64,000 bases of DNA from Phycicoccus sp. M110.8. Lineage in GTDB: Bacteria; Actinomycetota; Actinomycetes; Actinomycetales; Dermatophilaceae. Made by a program: the position numbers and the translations under genes. The stretch is taken from the NCBI RefSeq assembly GCF_032464895.1, contig NZ_JAWDIC010000001.1:124001-188000 (forward strand). Direction: 5' to 3'. Shown in pieces: positions 48,092 through 56,927 of this stretch. How positions within the stretch are numbered: the first letter of the stretch is position 1; the number at the start of each line of letters is the position of its first letter. Below the pieces are notes generated by a model that had not been told where the DNA came from, made no database searches, and saw only the letters and a program-made list of their open reading frames with translations.

Positions 48092-49094
48092 AGCTCTGCG
48101 TGGTCCTTGCGAGAACGGCCTGACCGCGGACGTGGACTACCGGTTCACCTCGCGGCGGCCCGAGTTCGCCGATCTCCCGGAGGTGGTGCAGGCGCGCATT
48201 GCCGGCCTCGCCGGGGCCGAGGTGGCGCACGCGCACCCGGCCGTGACGAGCGGCTTCACCGGCGCGTATGCCGGGCTGCTCGAGCTGCGCGACGGCCGCC
48301 GGGTGTTCGCCAAGGCGGCCGACCCGGACCACCCCTTCGCGCACGCCGCCCTCCCCCGTGAGGCGGCGGTCCTAGCCCTGCTGGACGGGCGTGCGGGAGC
48401 GCCGAACCTCGTCGGGGCCGGCGAGGCCGACGTGTGGACCGTGAACGTCCTGGAGGCGATCGACGGCCGCCTCCCGGGTATGCCGTGGACGCCCACCGAC
48501 GCCGCGGCGGCGCACGCGGCCTGCGTGGAGTGGGCCGCCCTGCCCACCGACCTCGTCGCGCGGCTCACGGACAACACCGTGGCCGAGGACGTCGGCAGAG
48601 ACCAGGTGGCGCTCACCTGCCTCGACGACCTCGCCGCCGGCGCGCGGCCGTGGCCCGAGGGCTGCCGCCCCCTGAGCGCGGACCAGGCGCGGGAGCTCGC
48701 GGAGCTCGGCCGGTCCGCCGCTCGCGCCCTCGTCGGGGACCGACTGGTGCACGGCGACCTGCGGCCGGACAACATGCTCATGACCCCCGGCGGCCGGGCC
48801 CGGTTCGTCGACTGGAACTGGGTGGCCCGCGGGCCGGGCTGGTGCGACTTCGTCGGGCTACTGCCCCTCATGGCCCACCAGGGCCTGGACGCCGACCGCC
48901 TGGCGCTGGAGTCGCCCCTGCTGGCCGGTGTGGACCCCGACGCGGTCGACGCGTTCCTCGCCGTCATCATCGGCTTCATGGTCGAGCACGCCGGCCACCC
49001 CGACGTCGACAGCTCGCAGTCGGCGGTCCGGGCCCACCAGGCGCAGATGGCGCGTACCTTCCTCGCCTGGCTCGCCCACCGCCGGAGCTGGTAG
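48078..49094 (+). CDS. aminoglycoside phosphotransferase-like kinase
   Basis: APH/choline-kinase fold of about 338 residues. Catalytic loop RLVHGDLRPDNMLMTPGGRA (HGDxxxDN) and metal Asp in FVDWNWVARGPGWCDFVG; N-lobe LLELRDGRRVFAKAADPDHP with the ATP-anchoring Lys, and LPREAAVLALLDGRAGAPNL. It probably phosphorylates a small hydroxyl compound; resistance is only one option. I place the start at the ATG at 48078, inside the end of the first PemK-like gene; other starts are possible because the first ~20 residues look nonconserved. It separates the two PemK-like paralogues. Confidence 0.85.
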   Translation: MADGEALRGPCENGLTADVDYRFTSRRPEFADLPEVVQARIAGLAGAEVAHAHPAVTSGFTGAYAGLLELRDGRRVFAKAADPDHPFAHAALPREAAVLALLDGRAGAPNLVGAGEADVWTVNVLEAIDGRLPGMPWTPTDAAAAHAACVEWAALPTDLVARLTDNTVAEDVGRDQVALTCLDDLAAGARPWPEGCRPLSADQARELAELGRSAARALVGDRLVHGDLRPDNMLMTPGGRARFVDWNWVARGPGWCDFVGLLPLMAHQGLDADRLALESPLLAGVDPDAVDAFLAVIIGFMVEHAGHPDVDSSQSAVRAHQAQMARTFLAWLAHRRSW

Positions 49095-49152
49095 CCCCGA
49101 GTACGGCCGTGTGCGGCGAGCCGGCGCAGCCGTGCTCGCGTAGCGTGCGCGC

Positions 49153-49695
49153 ATGCGCGGACTCCTGCAGCGACTTCTCGGACGGGCTCGACCCTCGCAC
49201 CGCCCGGCGACGCGGCCGGCGCCGAGGCGGGCACCGAGGCAGGGAAACCCGCCGAGTGGCTCCGGCGCGGGCAGCGCGCAGCCCGCTCGGGACTATCCCG
49301 GCGACTACACGGGCACACCGCGGCTCTCCTACTCCCCCAGCCCCGATGGCCAGCCCGACCCGGGCGAGATCGTGTGGACCTGGGTGCCCTACGAGGAGGA
49401 CCACCGCCAGGGCAAGGACCGGCCCGTGCTCGTCGTCGGCCGCGACGGGCCGTGGCTGCTCGGGCTGATGCTGACCAGCAAGGACCACGACCGCGACGCA
49501 GCCGACGAGGCGCGGTGGGGGCGGCACTGGGTCGACATCGGCGTGGGCGACTGGGACCGGCAGCGGCGCCCCAGCGAGGTGCGTGTGGACCGGGTGCTGC
49601 GCGTCGACCCGGCCGGTGTACGCCGCGAGGGTGCCGCGCTCGACCGGTCCCGTTTCCAGCAGGTCGCCGAAGCCGTCCGCGACGCCCACCGCTGA
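49153..49695 (+). CDS. PemK/MazF-like protein, second paralogue
   Basis: About 180 residues. A basic Arg/Pro-rich N-terminus (LLQRLLGRARPSHRPATRP) precedes the core shared with the gene at 47591: [80 protein letters not shown], and the same ending RFQQVAEAVRDAHR. By eye well over half of the aligned core is identical, indicating a duplication with the kinase gene between. No antitoxin is visible. The start is the ATG at 49153. Confidence 0.8.
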   Translation: MRGLLQRLLGRARPSHRPATRPAPRRAPRQGNPPSGSGAGSAQPARDYPGDYTGTPRLSYSPSPDGQPDPGEIVWTWVPYEEDHRQGKDRPVLVVGRDGPWLLGLMLTSKDHDRDAADEARWGRHWVDIGVGDWDRQRRPSEVRVDRVLRVDPAGVRREGAALDRSRFQQVAEAVRDAHR

Positions 49696-49831
49696 GCGGC
49701 ACCGCGCGGCGCACGTCTTGGCGCAGATTTGCCTCCCTCTTGGGCAACCCCTCACCCGACGCTGACCTGTCGATGGAATGCCGCCCCTAGCGTCACGGAT
49801 GGCCAAGGGGCCACCGAGACGAGGGGGAACC

Positions 49832-50707
49832 ATGAACACCCGCACGCTTCCACGCAGGGCCGCGACCGTCACCACCGTTGTCGCCGCCGCAGTCGTCTGC
49901 CTCGCGTCCGTGCTGGCCGCGCCGGCCGACGCGGCGCCCACCACCGGCGGTCCGACGCCGGCGGCGCGCGACGCCGGCATCCGGGCCGTCGGCGACGCCT
50001 ACATGGGGTGGGAGCAGGACGGGGGCCGGGCGTCGCGCCCCGCCCCTCCCGTGACGGCCCCGTCGGGGGCGACGAGCCTGGCAGCCGCCACCCAGACACC
50101 AGGCATCGACGTGTCCAAGTGGCAGGGCAACGTCGACTGGGCCTCGTGGTGGTCGCAGGGCAAGCGGTTCGCCTACGTCAAGGCCACCGAGGGCACGTCG
50201 TACCAGAACTCCTACTTCGCCCAGCAGTACAACGGCTCGTACAACGTCGGCATGATCCGCGGCTCGTACCACTTCGCCCTGCCCGACAACTCCTCCGGCA
50301 CGTCGCAGGCCGACTACTTCGTCGACCACGGTGGCGGCTGGTCGGCCGACGGCAAGACGCTGCCCGGGGTGCTCGACATCGAGTACAACCCCTACGGCGC
50401 GACCTGCTACGGCCTGAGCCAGTCCACGATGCGCAGCTGGATCGCGGCCTTCACGAGCCGGTACAAGGCGCGCACGGGGCGGGACGCGGTGATCTACAGC
50501 ACGACGAGCTGGTGGACCACCTGCACCGGCAACACGAGCCAGTTCTCGACCACGAACCCGCTGTGGATCGCGCGCTACAGCTCGACCGTGGGCACGCTGC
50601 CCGCGGGCTGGTCGTACTACACGTTCTGGCAGTACACCGACAGCCCGCTCGACCAGGACTGGTTCAACGGGGACCTGACCCGGCTCAAGGCGCTCGCCCT
50701 CGGCTGA
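49832..50707 (+). CDS. secreted GH25-family lysozyme
   Basis: Cell-wall hydrolase (N,O-acetylmuramidase) of about 291 residues. Sec signal peptide TLPRRAATVTTVVAAAVVCL ending near APADAA, a ~55-residue linker, then the GH25 barrel: TPGIDVSKWQGNVDWASWWS (catalytic Asp region), FAYVKATEGTSYQNSYFAQQ, GMIRGSYHFALPD, GVLDIEYNPYG (Asp-x-Glu catalytic pair) and FWQYTDSPLDQDWFNGDL. No extra wall-binding domain. The ATG at 49832 has GAGGGGGA upstream. The ~135 nt before it show no clear element. Confidence 0.93.
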   Translation: MNTRTLPRRAATVTTVVAAAVVCLASVLAAPADAAPTTGGPTPAARDAGIRAVGDAYMGWEQDGGRASRPAPPVTAPSGATSLAAATQTPGIDVSKWQGNVDWASWWSQGKRFAYVKATEGTSYQNSYFAQQYNGSYNVGMIRGSYHFALPDNSSGTSQADYFVDHGGGWSADGKTLPGVLDIEYNPYGATCYGLSQSTMRSWIAAFTSRYKARTGRDAVIYSTTSWWTTCTGNTSQFSTTNPLWIARYSSTVGTLPAGWSYYTFWQYTDSPLDQDWFNGDLTRLKALALG

Positions 50708-50742
50708 GGGTGGAGCAGGGTCTCGACAGGGCCCGGGCACGG

Positions 50743-50779
50743 CGAAGGGCCGGTCACCATGGTGGTGACCGGCCCTTCG
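50743..50779. terminator. 16-bp hairpin between lysozyme and rpsT genes
   Basis: CGAAGGGCCGGTCACC (50743-50758) and GGTGACCGGCCCTTCG (50764-50779), 5-nt loop ATGGT. Perfectly paired and placed between two converging genes: a bidirectional terminator. Confidence 0.88.
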
Positions 50780-50794
50780 AACGTCAGGGTTGCC

Positions 50795-51055
50795 TCAGAG
50801 CGAGGCGGCCTTCTTCGCCATGGCCGACTTCTTGTTGGCGGCCTGGTTGGCGTGGATGACGCCCTTGCTCACGGCCTTGTCGAGCTTCTTGGACGCGACC
50901 TTGAGGGCGTCCTGAGCCGCCGCGGCGTCGCCGGAGGCAGCGGCCTCGCGGAACTTGCGGATGTGGGTCTTGAGCTCGCTCTTGACGGCCTTGTTGCGCT
51001 CGGTCGCCACGCGGTTCGTCTTGATCCGCTTGAGCTGGGACTTGATGTTTGCCAC
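50795..51055 (-). CDS. rpsT: 30S ribosomal protein S20
   Basis: About 86 residues, highly basic, helical: [61 protein letters not shown] primary 16S rRNA binder of the small subunit. The start is GTG at 51053-51055. In E. coli rpsT is autoregulated at a non-AUG start; a similar effect here is only a guess. The ~190-nt upstream region contains the palindrome TCGTGCGCGCACGA and a T-rich stretch (GATTTCTTCTTC on the minus strand) and probably holds its promoter and the holA end. Confidence 0.96.
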   Translation of the reverse strand: MANIKSQLKRIKTNRVATERNKAVKSELKTHIRKFREAAASGDAAAAQDALKVASKKLDKAVSKGVIHANQAANKKSAMAKKAASL

Positions 51056-51244
51056 GGGGTGTTTCTTTCTGGTTGGTCGGTGGGTTGCCGTTAGAGGGCG
51101 GCAGAAGCCACTCGGGACCAGGCGTGGGGCACCTGTGGTTGAGCGGCTCTGGGTGCTGCTGTCGTGCGCGCACGACCTAGGCGCGCACGCGAAGAAGAAA
51201 TCTACCAGCCGGGCCCCCGCTCCCCCAAAACAGCGACGGCGTCG

Positions 51245-52219
51245 TCACCGGCCGGTGCGTGCCTCGCTGATCGTGAGGATGGCCCGCTCCACGGCATACA
51301 CGGGGTCGCGGCCGCCGCCCTTGACCTCGAAGTCCGCCTGCGCGACCGCCTGGATCGCTTCGGCGAGGCCCTCGGGACCCCAGCCGGACAGCCCCCGCCG
51401 CGCCTTGTCCACCTGCCATGGCGCCATCCCGAGCTCGCGCGCGACGTCGGCGGACCGGCCCCGTCCCGCCGCCCCCACCTTGACCAGCTGGCGCAGCTGC
51501 TGGGCCAGGACGGCGACGATCGGCACGGGGTCGACGCCGGTGGCGATCGCGTGCCGGAGCAGCCGCAGCGCCTCGCCGGTCTGGCCGGCGACGGCGGCGT
51601 CGGCGACGCGGAAGCCGGTCGCCTCGACCTTCCCGCCGTGGTACCGGGCCACGAGCTCCTCGTCGACCACGCCCGTGGTGTCGGCGACGAGCTGGCCGCA
51701 GGCGGCGGCGAGCTCGCGCACGTCCTTGCCGACCGCCTCGATGAGCGCCCGGACCGCATCGGGCGTGACCTTGCGGCCGGCACGGCGGAACTCGTGGGTC
51801 GCGAACTCGGTCTTGTCGCGGTCGGTCTTGATCGCAGGGGCCTCGAGGACCCGGGCCTTGGACTTCTTCAGCGTGTCGAGGACCTTCTTGCCACGCTGGC
51901 CGCTCTTGTGGGTGACGACGAGGGTGACGTCCGGCTCGGGAGCGGCGAGGAACGCGAGCAGGTCCTCCTGCAGCTCGTCCGGCGCCTCGTCGAGGTCCTC
52001 CACGACGAGGCACTTCTCGCCGCCGAACAGGGAGGGGCTGGCGTGGATGCCGATCGAGCCCGCCTCGTACGTCGCCGCCGCGAGCCGCACCACCTCCAGG
52101 TCCGGGGCGGATGCCTTGAGCTCCTCCAGGGTGCTCGCCAGGGCGCGCTCGGCGAGCACGCCCTCGGGCCCGGCGATGAGGACGAGCGGCGGCACGCTGC
52201 GGGTGGGTGTCGCGGTCAC
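51245..52219 (-). CDS. holA: DNA polymerase III subunit delta
   Basis: Clamp-loader delta subunit that opens the beta sliding clamp. About 324 residues: LVLIAGPEGVLAERALASTL, SPSLFGGEKCLVVEDLDEAP, VTLVVTHKSGQRGKKVLDTL, RALIEAVGKDVRELAAACGQ and LLRHAIATGVDPVPIVAVLA followed by QQLRQLVKV, all typical of actinobacterial HolA. The rpsT-holA neighbourhood is conserved. Start between GTG 52219 and GTG 52225; 52219 chosen. The open frame further upstream is not family-like. Confidence 0.93.
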   Translation of the reverse strand: MTATPTRSVPPLVLIAGPEGVLAERALASTLEELKASAPDLEVVRLAAATYEAGSIGIHASPSLFGGEKCLVVEDLDEAPDELQEDLLAFLAAPEPDVTLVVTHKSGQRGKKVLDTLKKSKARVLEAPAIKTDRDKTEFATHEFRRAGRKVTPDAVRALIEAVGKDVRELAAACGQLVADTTGVVDEELVARYHGGKVEATGFRVADAAVAGQTGEALRLLRHAIATGVDPVPIVAVLAQQLRQLVKVGAAGRGRSADVARELGMAPWQVDKARRGLSGWGPEGLAEAIQAVAQADFEVKGGGRDPVYAVERAILTISEARTGR

Positions 52220-52330
52220 GGGCACAGCCTGCCACGTGGGGAGGACAGCCCCGGACGGCGTCGAAGCCGGGACCGCGCGGTGCACCGACCCGCGCCGTCA
52301 GCCGCCCTGGCCCCCACCTGCTCGCCGGCG

Positions 52331-52807
52331 TCAGCCGCCCGGGCAGGTGGCCTCGCCCGGCGCCAGGTCGGGGTGGAATGCGCCGTCGCGGTCGGCGACC
52401 GAGCCGACCTCCGCGCGGCCGGCTCGGGCCGCCACGACCTCCGCGAGGATCGACACGGCGATCTCGGCCGGGGAGTCCGCGCCGATGTCGAGCCCGATAG
52501 GCGCGCGCACCCGCCCGAGCTCCACCTCGCCCACACCGTGCGCCAGCAGCCACTCGCGCCGCCTGGCCTGGGTGCGCCGGGAGCCCATCGCCCCGATGTA
52601 TGCCGTGCCGGCGGCGAGCGCCGCCCGGATCGCCGGGCCGTCGACCCCGTCGTGGTGGCTCGTGACGACGAGCGCGTCGAGGCCGTCGGGGAGGGTCGTG
52701 TCGTCGGCCGTGACCGTGACGTCCCAGCCCAGCGGGGGCGTCATGGCCACGATGGCGTCGGCCACCGGCCCGTCGCCGACCACCCGGAGCGTGAAGGTGT
52801 CACCCAT
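52331..52807 (-). CDS. XdhC-like protein, C-terminal (Rossmann) domain only
   Basis: About 158 residues. LRVVGDGPVADAIVAMTPPL, LDALVVTSHHDGVDGPAIRA, AYIGAMGSRRTQARRREWLL and IGLDIGADSPAEIAVSILAE match the C-terminal half of XdhC, the factor that handles sulfuration and insertion of the molybdenum cofactor into xanthine-dehydrogenase-type enzymes. The N-terminal half of full-length XdhC is absent and no molybdenum enzyme gene is in the window, so this is either a stand-alone domain protein or a remnant. The start is the ATG at 52805-52807. Confidence 0.8.
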   Translation of the reverse strand: MGDTFTLRVVGDGPVADAIVAMTPPLGWDVTVTADDTTLPDGLDALVVTSHHDGVDGPAIRAALAAGTAYIGAMGSRRTQARRREWLLAHGVGEVELGRVRAPIGLDIGADSPAEIAVSILAEVVAARAGRAEVGSVADRDGAFHPDLAPGEATCPGG

Positions 52808-52896
52808 GCCGCCAGTATGGCCGCGACCTGCGCGGGCGCGGCAGCGGTCCACGGCTCTCGTGGCGCGGCCGAGTGAAGGAGCTCAGTCGACGGACC

Positions 52897-55176
52897 TCAG
52901 TCGAAGGACATCGTCGTGGCGCCCGAGGCGTCGAGGCCCAGGCCCTTGAGCCGGGCGGCGACGACGTCGGCGGGGATCTCCAGGCTCTCGGCCAGCTCCT
53001 CGACCGACAGTCCGAGCTCGACGCCGTCGCGCAGCTCCTCGTCGGCGTCTGCGGTCCAGGCGTGGCCACCCGTCACCGCGGTGCGGGCCGACGGTGCCGG
53101 CGGCGGGTCCTCGGCGACCGGTCGGGCGTCCTCGACAGGCGGCCGGGGATGCTCGGCCGCGTCCTCGCCGACCCGCCCCATCGACGTCCCGGACAGGGCG
53201 CCCGTCGCGCCGCGCAGGGCCGGCTCGCGCACCTCGACCGGCGGCGGCGCGGTCTCGTCGAGGCGGCGCAGGGCCGCCAGCACCCGCTCGCGGTCAGTGG
53301 TGGGCCAGAAGGGGGGCAGCGAGCGCTGGAGGAACCCGGCATACCGCGCAGTCATCATGCGCGAGTCGAGGAAGGCGACCACGCCGCGGTCGTCGGAGCG
53401 GCGAATGAGCCGCCCGGCGCCCTGCGCGAGCCGCAGCGCCGCATGGGTCGCGGACACGGCCATGAAGCCGTTGCCGCCCATGCGCGCGATGGCCTGCGAG
53501 CGCGCCGAGGCGAGCGGGTCGTCGGGCCGCGGGAACGGGATGCGGTCGATGATGACGAGCTGGCAGGACGACCCGGGCACGTCGACGCCCTGCCACAGCG
53601 TCAGCGTGCCGAAGAGACAGGTCTGCGGGTCGCGGGCGAACTGGCGCACCAGCGTCGTCACCTGGTCCTCGCCCTGGCACAGGAAGCCGATGTCACCGTC
53701 GAAGCGCTTGCGCATCTCCTCGGTGGCGGCCTTGGCGGCGCGCATCGAGGAGAACAGGCCGAGGGTGCGACCGCCGGCGGCCCGCACGAGCGCCTCGATC
53801 TCGTCCATCGCCGCATCGCTGAGCCCGTCGCGGCCGGGAGCCGGGAGGTGCTGGGCGACGTACGCGATCGCCTGCTGGGGGTAGTCGAACGGGCTGCCGA
53901 CGTCGAGCCCGCGCCACTCGGGGGATCCCTCGCCGCGCAGCCCCATGGTCCCCGCGACCGCGTCGAACGTGCCGCCGAGCTCGAGGGTCGCCGAGGTCAG
54001 CACGACAGTGCGGTCGCCGAACACCTTGTCCCGCAACAGCATCGCCACGCTCATAGGGGCCACCCGCAGGACCGTGCCGCGGCGTGGGTCACGGCTGACC
54101 CAGACGACGTCGAGCTCGCGCTCCTCCAGCACCCGGGCGGTGTTCTCGAAGACCTCGTCGATGGCCGCCTGGGCGACCTTGCGGGTGCCGTCGGCCTCGG
54201 TGCCCTTCTCCGGCTTGAGCTCGGACTGCACCTGGCGGGTCGTGTCCCGCACCCGGGCGAGCGCGAGGCCGAGCGAGTCCGGTATGCCGGTGAGCCGGCC
54301 CTCCGGGAGCTCGTCGAGGACGCCCTGGAGGAAGGCGGCTGCGTCGTCGACGGCCTCGGTCGACTCGGCCAGGCGGGACGCCCGCTTGGCCGCGGCGGCC
54401 ACCGCGTTGGCGGTGATCTCGTCTGTCACCGTCGAGGTCACCCGGTCGACGAGCTCGTGGCCCTCATCGACGACGAGGAGGTCGTGCTCGGGCAGCATCT
54501 GCCGGCCCTCGAAGCTGTCGATCGCCATGAACGAGTGGTTGGTGACGATGACGTCGCACTCCTTGGCGGCCTCGCGCGACCGCTCGACAAAGCACTCGGC
54601 GATCATCGGGCACTTGCCGCCCATGCACTCGTGCGCGCTGACGGACACCTGCCGCCACGCGCGCTCGCTCACCCCCGGGACGAGCTCGTCGCGGTCGCCC
54701 GACTCGGTGACCTCGGCCCACTCCCGGAGCCGCACGACCTCCTGACCGAGCCGGGACGCGGCCCGGTCGACCTCGCCGACGTCGAACAGCCCGTCCTCGT
54801 CATCGGGGAAGCCGCCCTCGAGCTTGTGCGCGCACAAGTAGTTGCGCCGGCCCTTGACCAGGCCGTACGTGGGACGGCGCCGCAGCAGCGGCGCGAGGGC
54901 GTCGGCCAGCCGCGGCATGTCGCGGTCGACGATCTGGGCCTGCAGGGCCAGTGTCGCCGTCGCGACGACGGCCGGCTTGCCCGTGGCCTGCGCGTGCAGG
55001 ATCGCGGGGACGAGGTAGGCCAGGGACTTGCCGGTGCCGGTGCCGGCCTGGACGAGCAGGTGCTCGTCCTTCTCGACGGCCTCGTGGACCGCGTGCGCCA
55101 TGGCGACCTGGCCGGGCCGCTCGATGCCGCCGACCCCCTGGACGGCGGCGTGCAGGAGCTCGTCGAGGGTGGCCAT
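52897..55176 (-). CDS. DinG/XPD-like ATP-dependent DNA helicase with Fe-S cluster
   Basis: Superfamily 2 helicase of about 759 residues. Walker A QAGTGTGKSLAYLVPAIL, VVATATLALQAQIVDRDMPR, Fe-S cluster Cys set (RRNYLCAHKLEG, then HECMGGKCPMIAECF), DEAH-type box LLVVDEGHELVDRV, VVLTSATLELGGTFDA, and motif VI LRLAQGAGRLIRRSDD. It unwinds unusual or damaged DNA structures. After the core, a Pro-rich linker (PPPVEVREPALRG; EHPRPPVEDARPVAED) leads to a C-terminal helix-rich segment (DEELRDGVELGLSVEELAES) that looks like a small DNA-binding add-on. The start is the ATG at 55174-55176. Confidence 0.92.
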   Translation of the reverse strand: MATLDELLHAAVQGVGGIERPGQVAMAHAVHEAVEKDEHLLVQAGTGTGKSLAYLVPAILHAQATGKPAVVATATLALQAQIVDRDMPRLADALAPLLRRRPTYGLVKGRRNYLCAHKLEGGFPDDEDGLFDVGEVDRAASRLGQEVVRLREWAEVTESGDRDELVPGVSERAWRQVSVSAHECMGGKCPMIAECFVERSREAAKECDVIVTNHSFMAIDSFEGRQMLPEHDLLVVDEGHELVDRVTSTVTDEITANAVAAAAKRASRLAESTEAVDDAAAFLQGVLDELPEGRLTGIPDSLGLALARVRDTTRQVQSELKPEKGTEADGTRKVAQAAIDEVFENTARVLEERELDVVWVSRDPRRGTVLRVAPMSVAMLLRDKVFGDRTVVLTSATLELGGTFDAVAGTMGLRGEGSPEWRGLDVGSPFDYPQQAIAYVAQHLPAPGRDGLSDAAMDEIEALVRAAGGRTLGLFSSMRAAKAATEEMRKRFDGDIGFLCQGEDQVTTLVRQFARDPQTCLFGTLTLWQGVDVPGSSCQLVIIDRIPFPRPDDPLASARSQAIARMGGNGFMAVSATHAALRLAQGAGRLIRRSDDRGVVAFLDSRMMTARYAGFLQRSLPPFWPTTDRERVLAALRRLDETAPPPVEVREPALRGATGALSGTSMGRVGEDAAEHPRPPVEDARPVAEDPPPAPSARTAVTGGHAWTADADEELRDGVELGLSVEELAESLEIPADVVAARLKGLGLDASGATTMSFD

Positions 55177-55244
55177 TGGGCCAGCCTATGGGGTGGCGCC
55201 GTCAGCCCGGAGGGGCGTGCACACGGGGCTGGGCAGGCGCGGGG

Positions 55245-56303
55245 TCAGTCGCCTCCGTGGGCCACGAGCGCCCCTCCGTCGACCCTCCGCGCCATGGTGA
55301 TGTCGTCGCGGTCGTCGCCCTCGCCCACCCGGATCGCACCGGGAATCCTGCCGACCTCGACGTACCCGACCTGCCGGTACAGGCGGCTCGCCCCGGACCC
55401 GCTGCGCACCGACAGCACGAGCACCTCGGCACCCTCCTGGCGCGCGAGCCGGTGCAGCCCGGCCAGGAGGACGAGCCCGAGCCCGCGTCCCTGCCGCTCC
55501 GGGTCCACCATCAGCCGGTAGAGCCACCGGCCGTGGTGCAGCAGCGGGTTCTCCGACCGCACCCACCACCCCCAGCCGAGGAGTGTCCCGTCCGGGTCGC
55601 GCAGGGCACCGGCGACGGCGTTCCCGGCGGCCATCTGCTCCTCGTGCCGTGCCGCAGCGGCAGCCACGTCCTCGCGCGGCGCCCCCGGCAGGAACCCGAC
55701 CGCTCCCCCGGCGTCGTTGACCCGCTGCCACAGGTCGAGCAGCTCCTCGCGGGTGCCGGCGTCGAGCAGGTCGACCCGCTCGAGCTGCGGCGCCTCGAAG
55801 ACGAGCGACGACGGCTCGTCGGCCCGGTCGTCGGCCAGCACGACCTCGCGCCCCGTGTCCGCCAGCCCGCTCGCGAGCGCCGTGCGGACCGAGGCGGTGT
55901 TGTGCCCCTTGACCAGGGCCCGGACGGGCAGCTGCGGGCCCCACTCCGTGGCCATGCCCACCGCGGCCCGGCCGGCCTCCCTGGCCAGGCCGCGCCCCTG
56001 CGCCTCCACGACGAAGCGGTAGTAGAGGTTGAGGTAGGCGTCCCCGCGCTGCACGCCCACCCAGCCCAGCGGCATACCGGACTCGCGGTCCTCGGCCACC
56101 CAGTAGCCGAAGCCGTGCTCCTCCCAGTGCGCCAGGATCCGCGCGAAGAAGGCGGCGTTCGTCTCGGGGGTGCCCACCACGTGCGGCGCGTGGGTGTAGA
56201 GCCGCGGGTCGCTGTGGACGCGGGCGTGGAAGTCGCGGTCGGCCTCGGTGGGTCGGCGCAGGACGAGGCGGCGGGTGGTGGTCTCGAAGGGTGGTGCGGG
56301 CAC
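55245..56303 (-). CDS. tandem GNAT-domain acetyltransferase
   Basis: About 352 residues. The N-terminal half is a RimJ/RimL-like GNAT (TTRRLVLRRPTEADRDFHAR; ESGMPLGWVGVQRGDAYLNL; VVEAQGRGLAREAGRAAVG; KGHNTASVRTALASGL). The C-terminal half is a second GNAT (GALRDPDGTLLGWGWWVRSE; LMVDPERQGRGLGLVLLAGL; SGSGASRLYRQVGYVEVGR) with the Q-G-R-G-L-G CoA loop. Substrate unknown. GTG at 56303 is chosen; GTG at 56327 would overlap the upstream gene by 14 nt. Follows the small membrane-protein gene closely and may be in its operon. Confidence 0.83.
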   Translation of the reverse strand: MPAPPFETTTRRLVLRRPTEADRDFHARVHSDPRLYTHAPHVVGTPETNAAFFARILAHWEEHGFGYWVAEDRESGMPLGWVGVQRGDAYLNLYYRFVVEAQGRGLAREAGRAAVGMATEWGPQLPVRALVKGHNTASVRTALASGLADTGREVVLADDRADEPSSLVFEAPQLERVDLLDAGTREELLDLWQRVNDAGGAVGFLPGAPREDVAAAAARHEEQMAAGNAVAGALRDPDGTLLGWGWWVRSENPLLHHGRWLYRLMVDPERQGRGLGLVLLAGLHRLARQEGAEVLVLSVRSGSGASRLYRQVGYVEVGRIPGAIRVGEGDDRDDITMARRVDGGALVAHGGD

Positions 56304-56313
56304 GCGCCGGACG

Positions 56314-56847
56314 CTACCGGTGCCCACCGACGTCGCGTCCGGGCGTCGAGGGGTGGCGCAGCTCGTAGTCCCGGAAGGCCTCCTCGAGCGTTCGGAGCAG
56401 GCCGGCGTGGTCGGTGCGCAGGCCGGTGCTCGCCAAGGTCACCGGCGAGCCGACCAGGCCGAGGTTGGCGCGGGCCGCGGAGCGTCGGAGCCGTCCCATG
56501 CGCGCGAGGTAGGTGTCGGGGTTCCGCACCGTGACCACGACGACGGGGCTGCCGAGATCGGTCCGCTCCGACACGTCGACGACGTCGGCCCACGGCACCC
56601 GGCCGACCGCGGTGGCGGAGCTGTGGTCGTCCAGTCCCTCGCCGTCGACCACGAGGCCGCCGCCCCGGAGCGCCATGCGGACCCACAGCACGAGGAACAC
56701 GCCGAACGTGACCGCCCCGAGCACCCCCACGACGACCCCCGACGGGCCGCCGAACAGCACCAGCAGCACCGACACGGCGATGAACCCTATGCACCCCAGC
56801 AGCGCCAGCACGTTCTTCCCCCGGCTGCGCTCTATCTCCACCCGCAC
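56314..56847 (-). CDS. small membrane protein with PH-like domain (STM3941-like)
   Basis: About 177 residues. The N-terminal RVEIERSRGKNVLALLGCIG is followed by two hydrophobic helices (ALLGCIGFIAVSVLLVLFGG; VVVGVLGAVTFGVFLVLWVR) and a soluble C-terminal part (GLVVDGEGLDDHSSATAVGR; VPWADVVDVSERTDLGSPVV; GLLRTLEEAFRDYELRH). The I/V-P-W-x-D-V pattern after the second helix is typical of bacterial PH-like membrane proteins. The family name is from memory. Function unknown. Divergent from the helicase gene with about 80 nt between. Confidence 0.72.
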   Translation of the reverse strand: MRVEIERSRGKNVLALLGCIGFIAVSVLLVLFGGPSGVVVGVLGAVTFGVFLVLWVRMALRGGGLVVDGEGLDDHSSATAVGRVPWADVVDVSERTDLGSPVVVVTVRNPDTYLARMGRLRRSAARANLGLVGSPVTLASTGLRTDHAGLLRTLEEAFRDYELRHPSTPGRDVGGHR

Positions 56848-56927
56848 GGCCCGAGTATGGCCGAGCCGGCCCTTCCCTGTCGGGCACCGTGGGCCCGCGC
56901 GGGTGGCGACCTGCGAGGATGCTCGCG

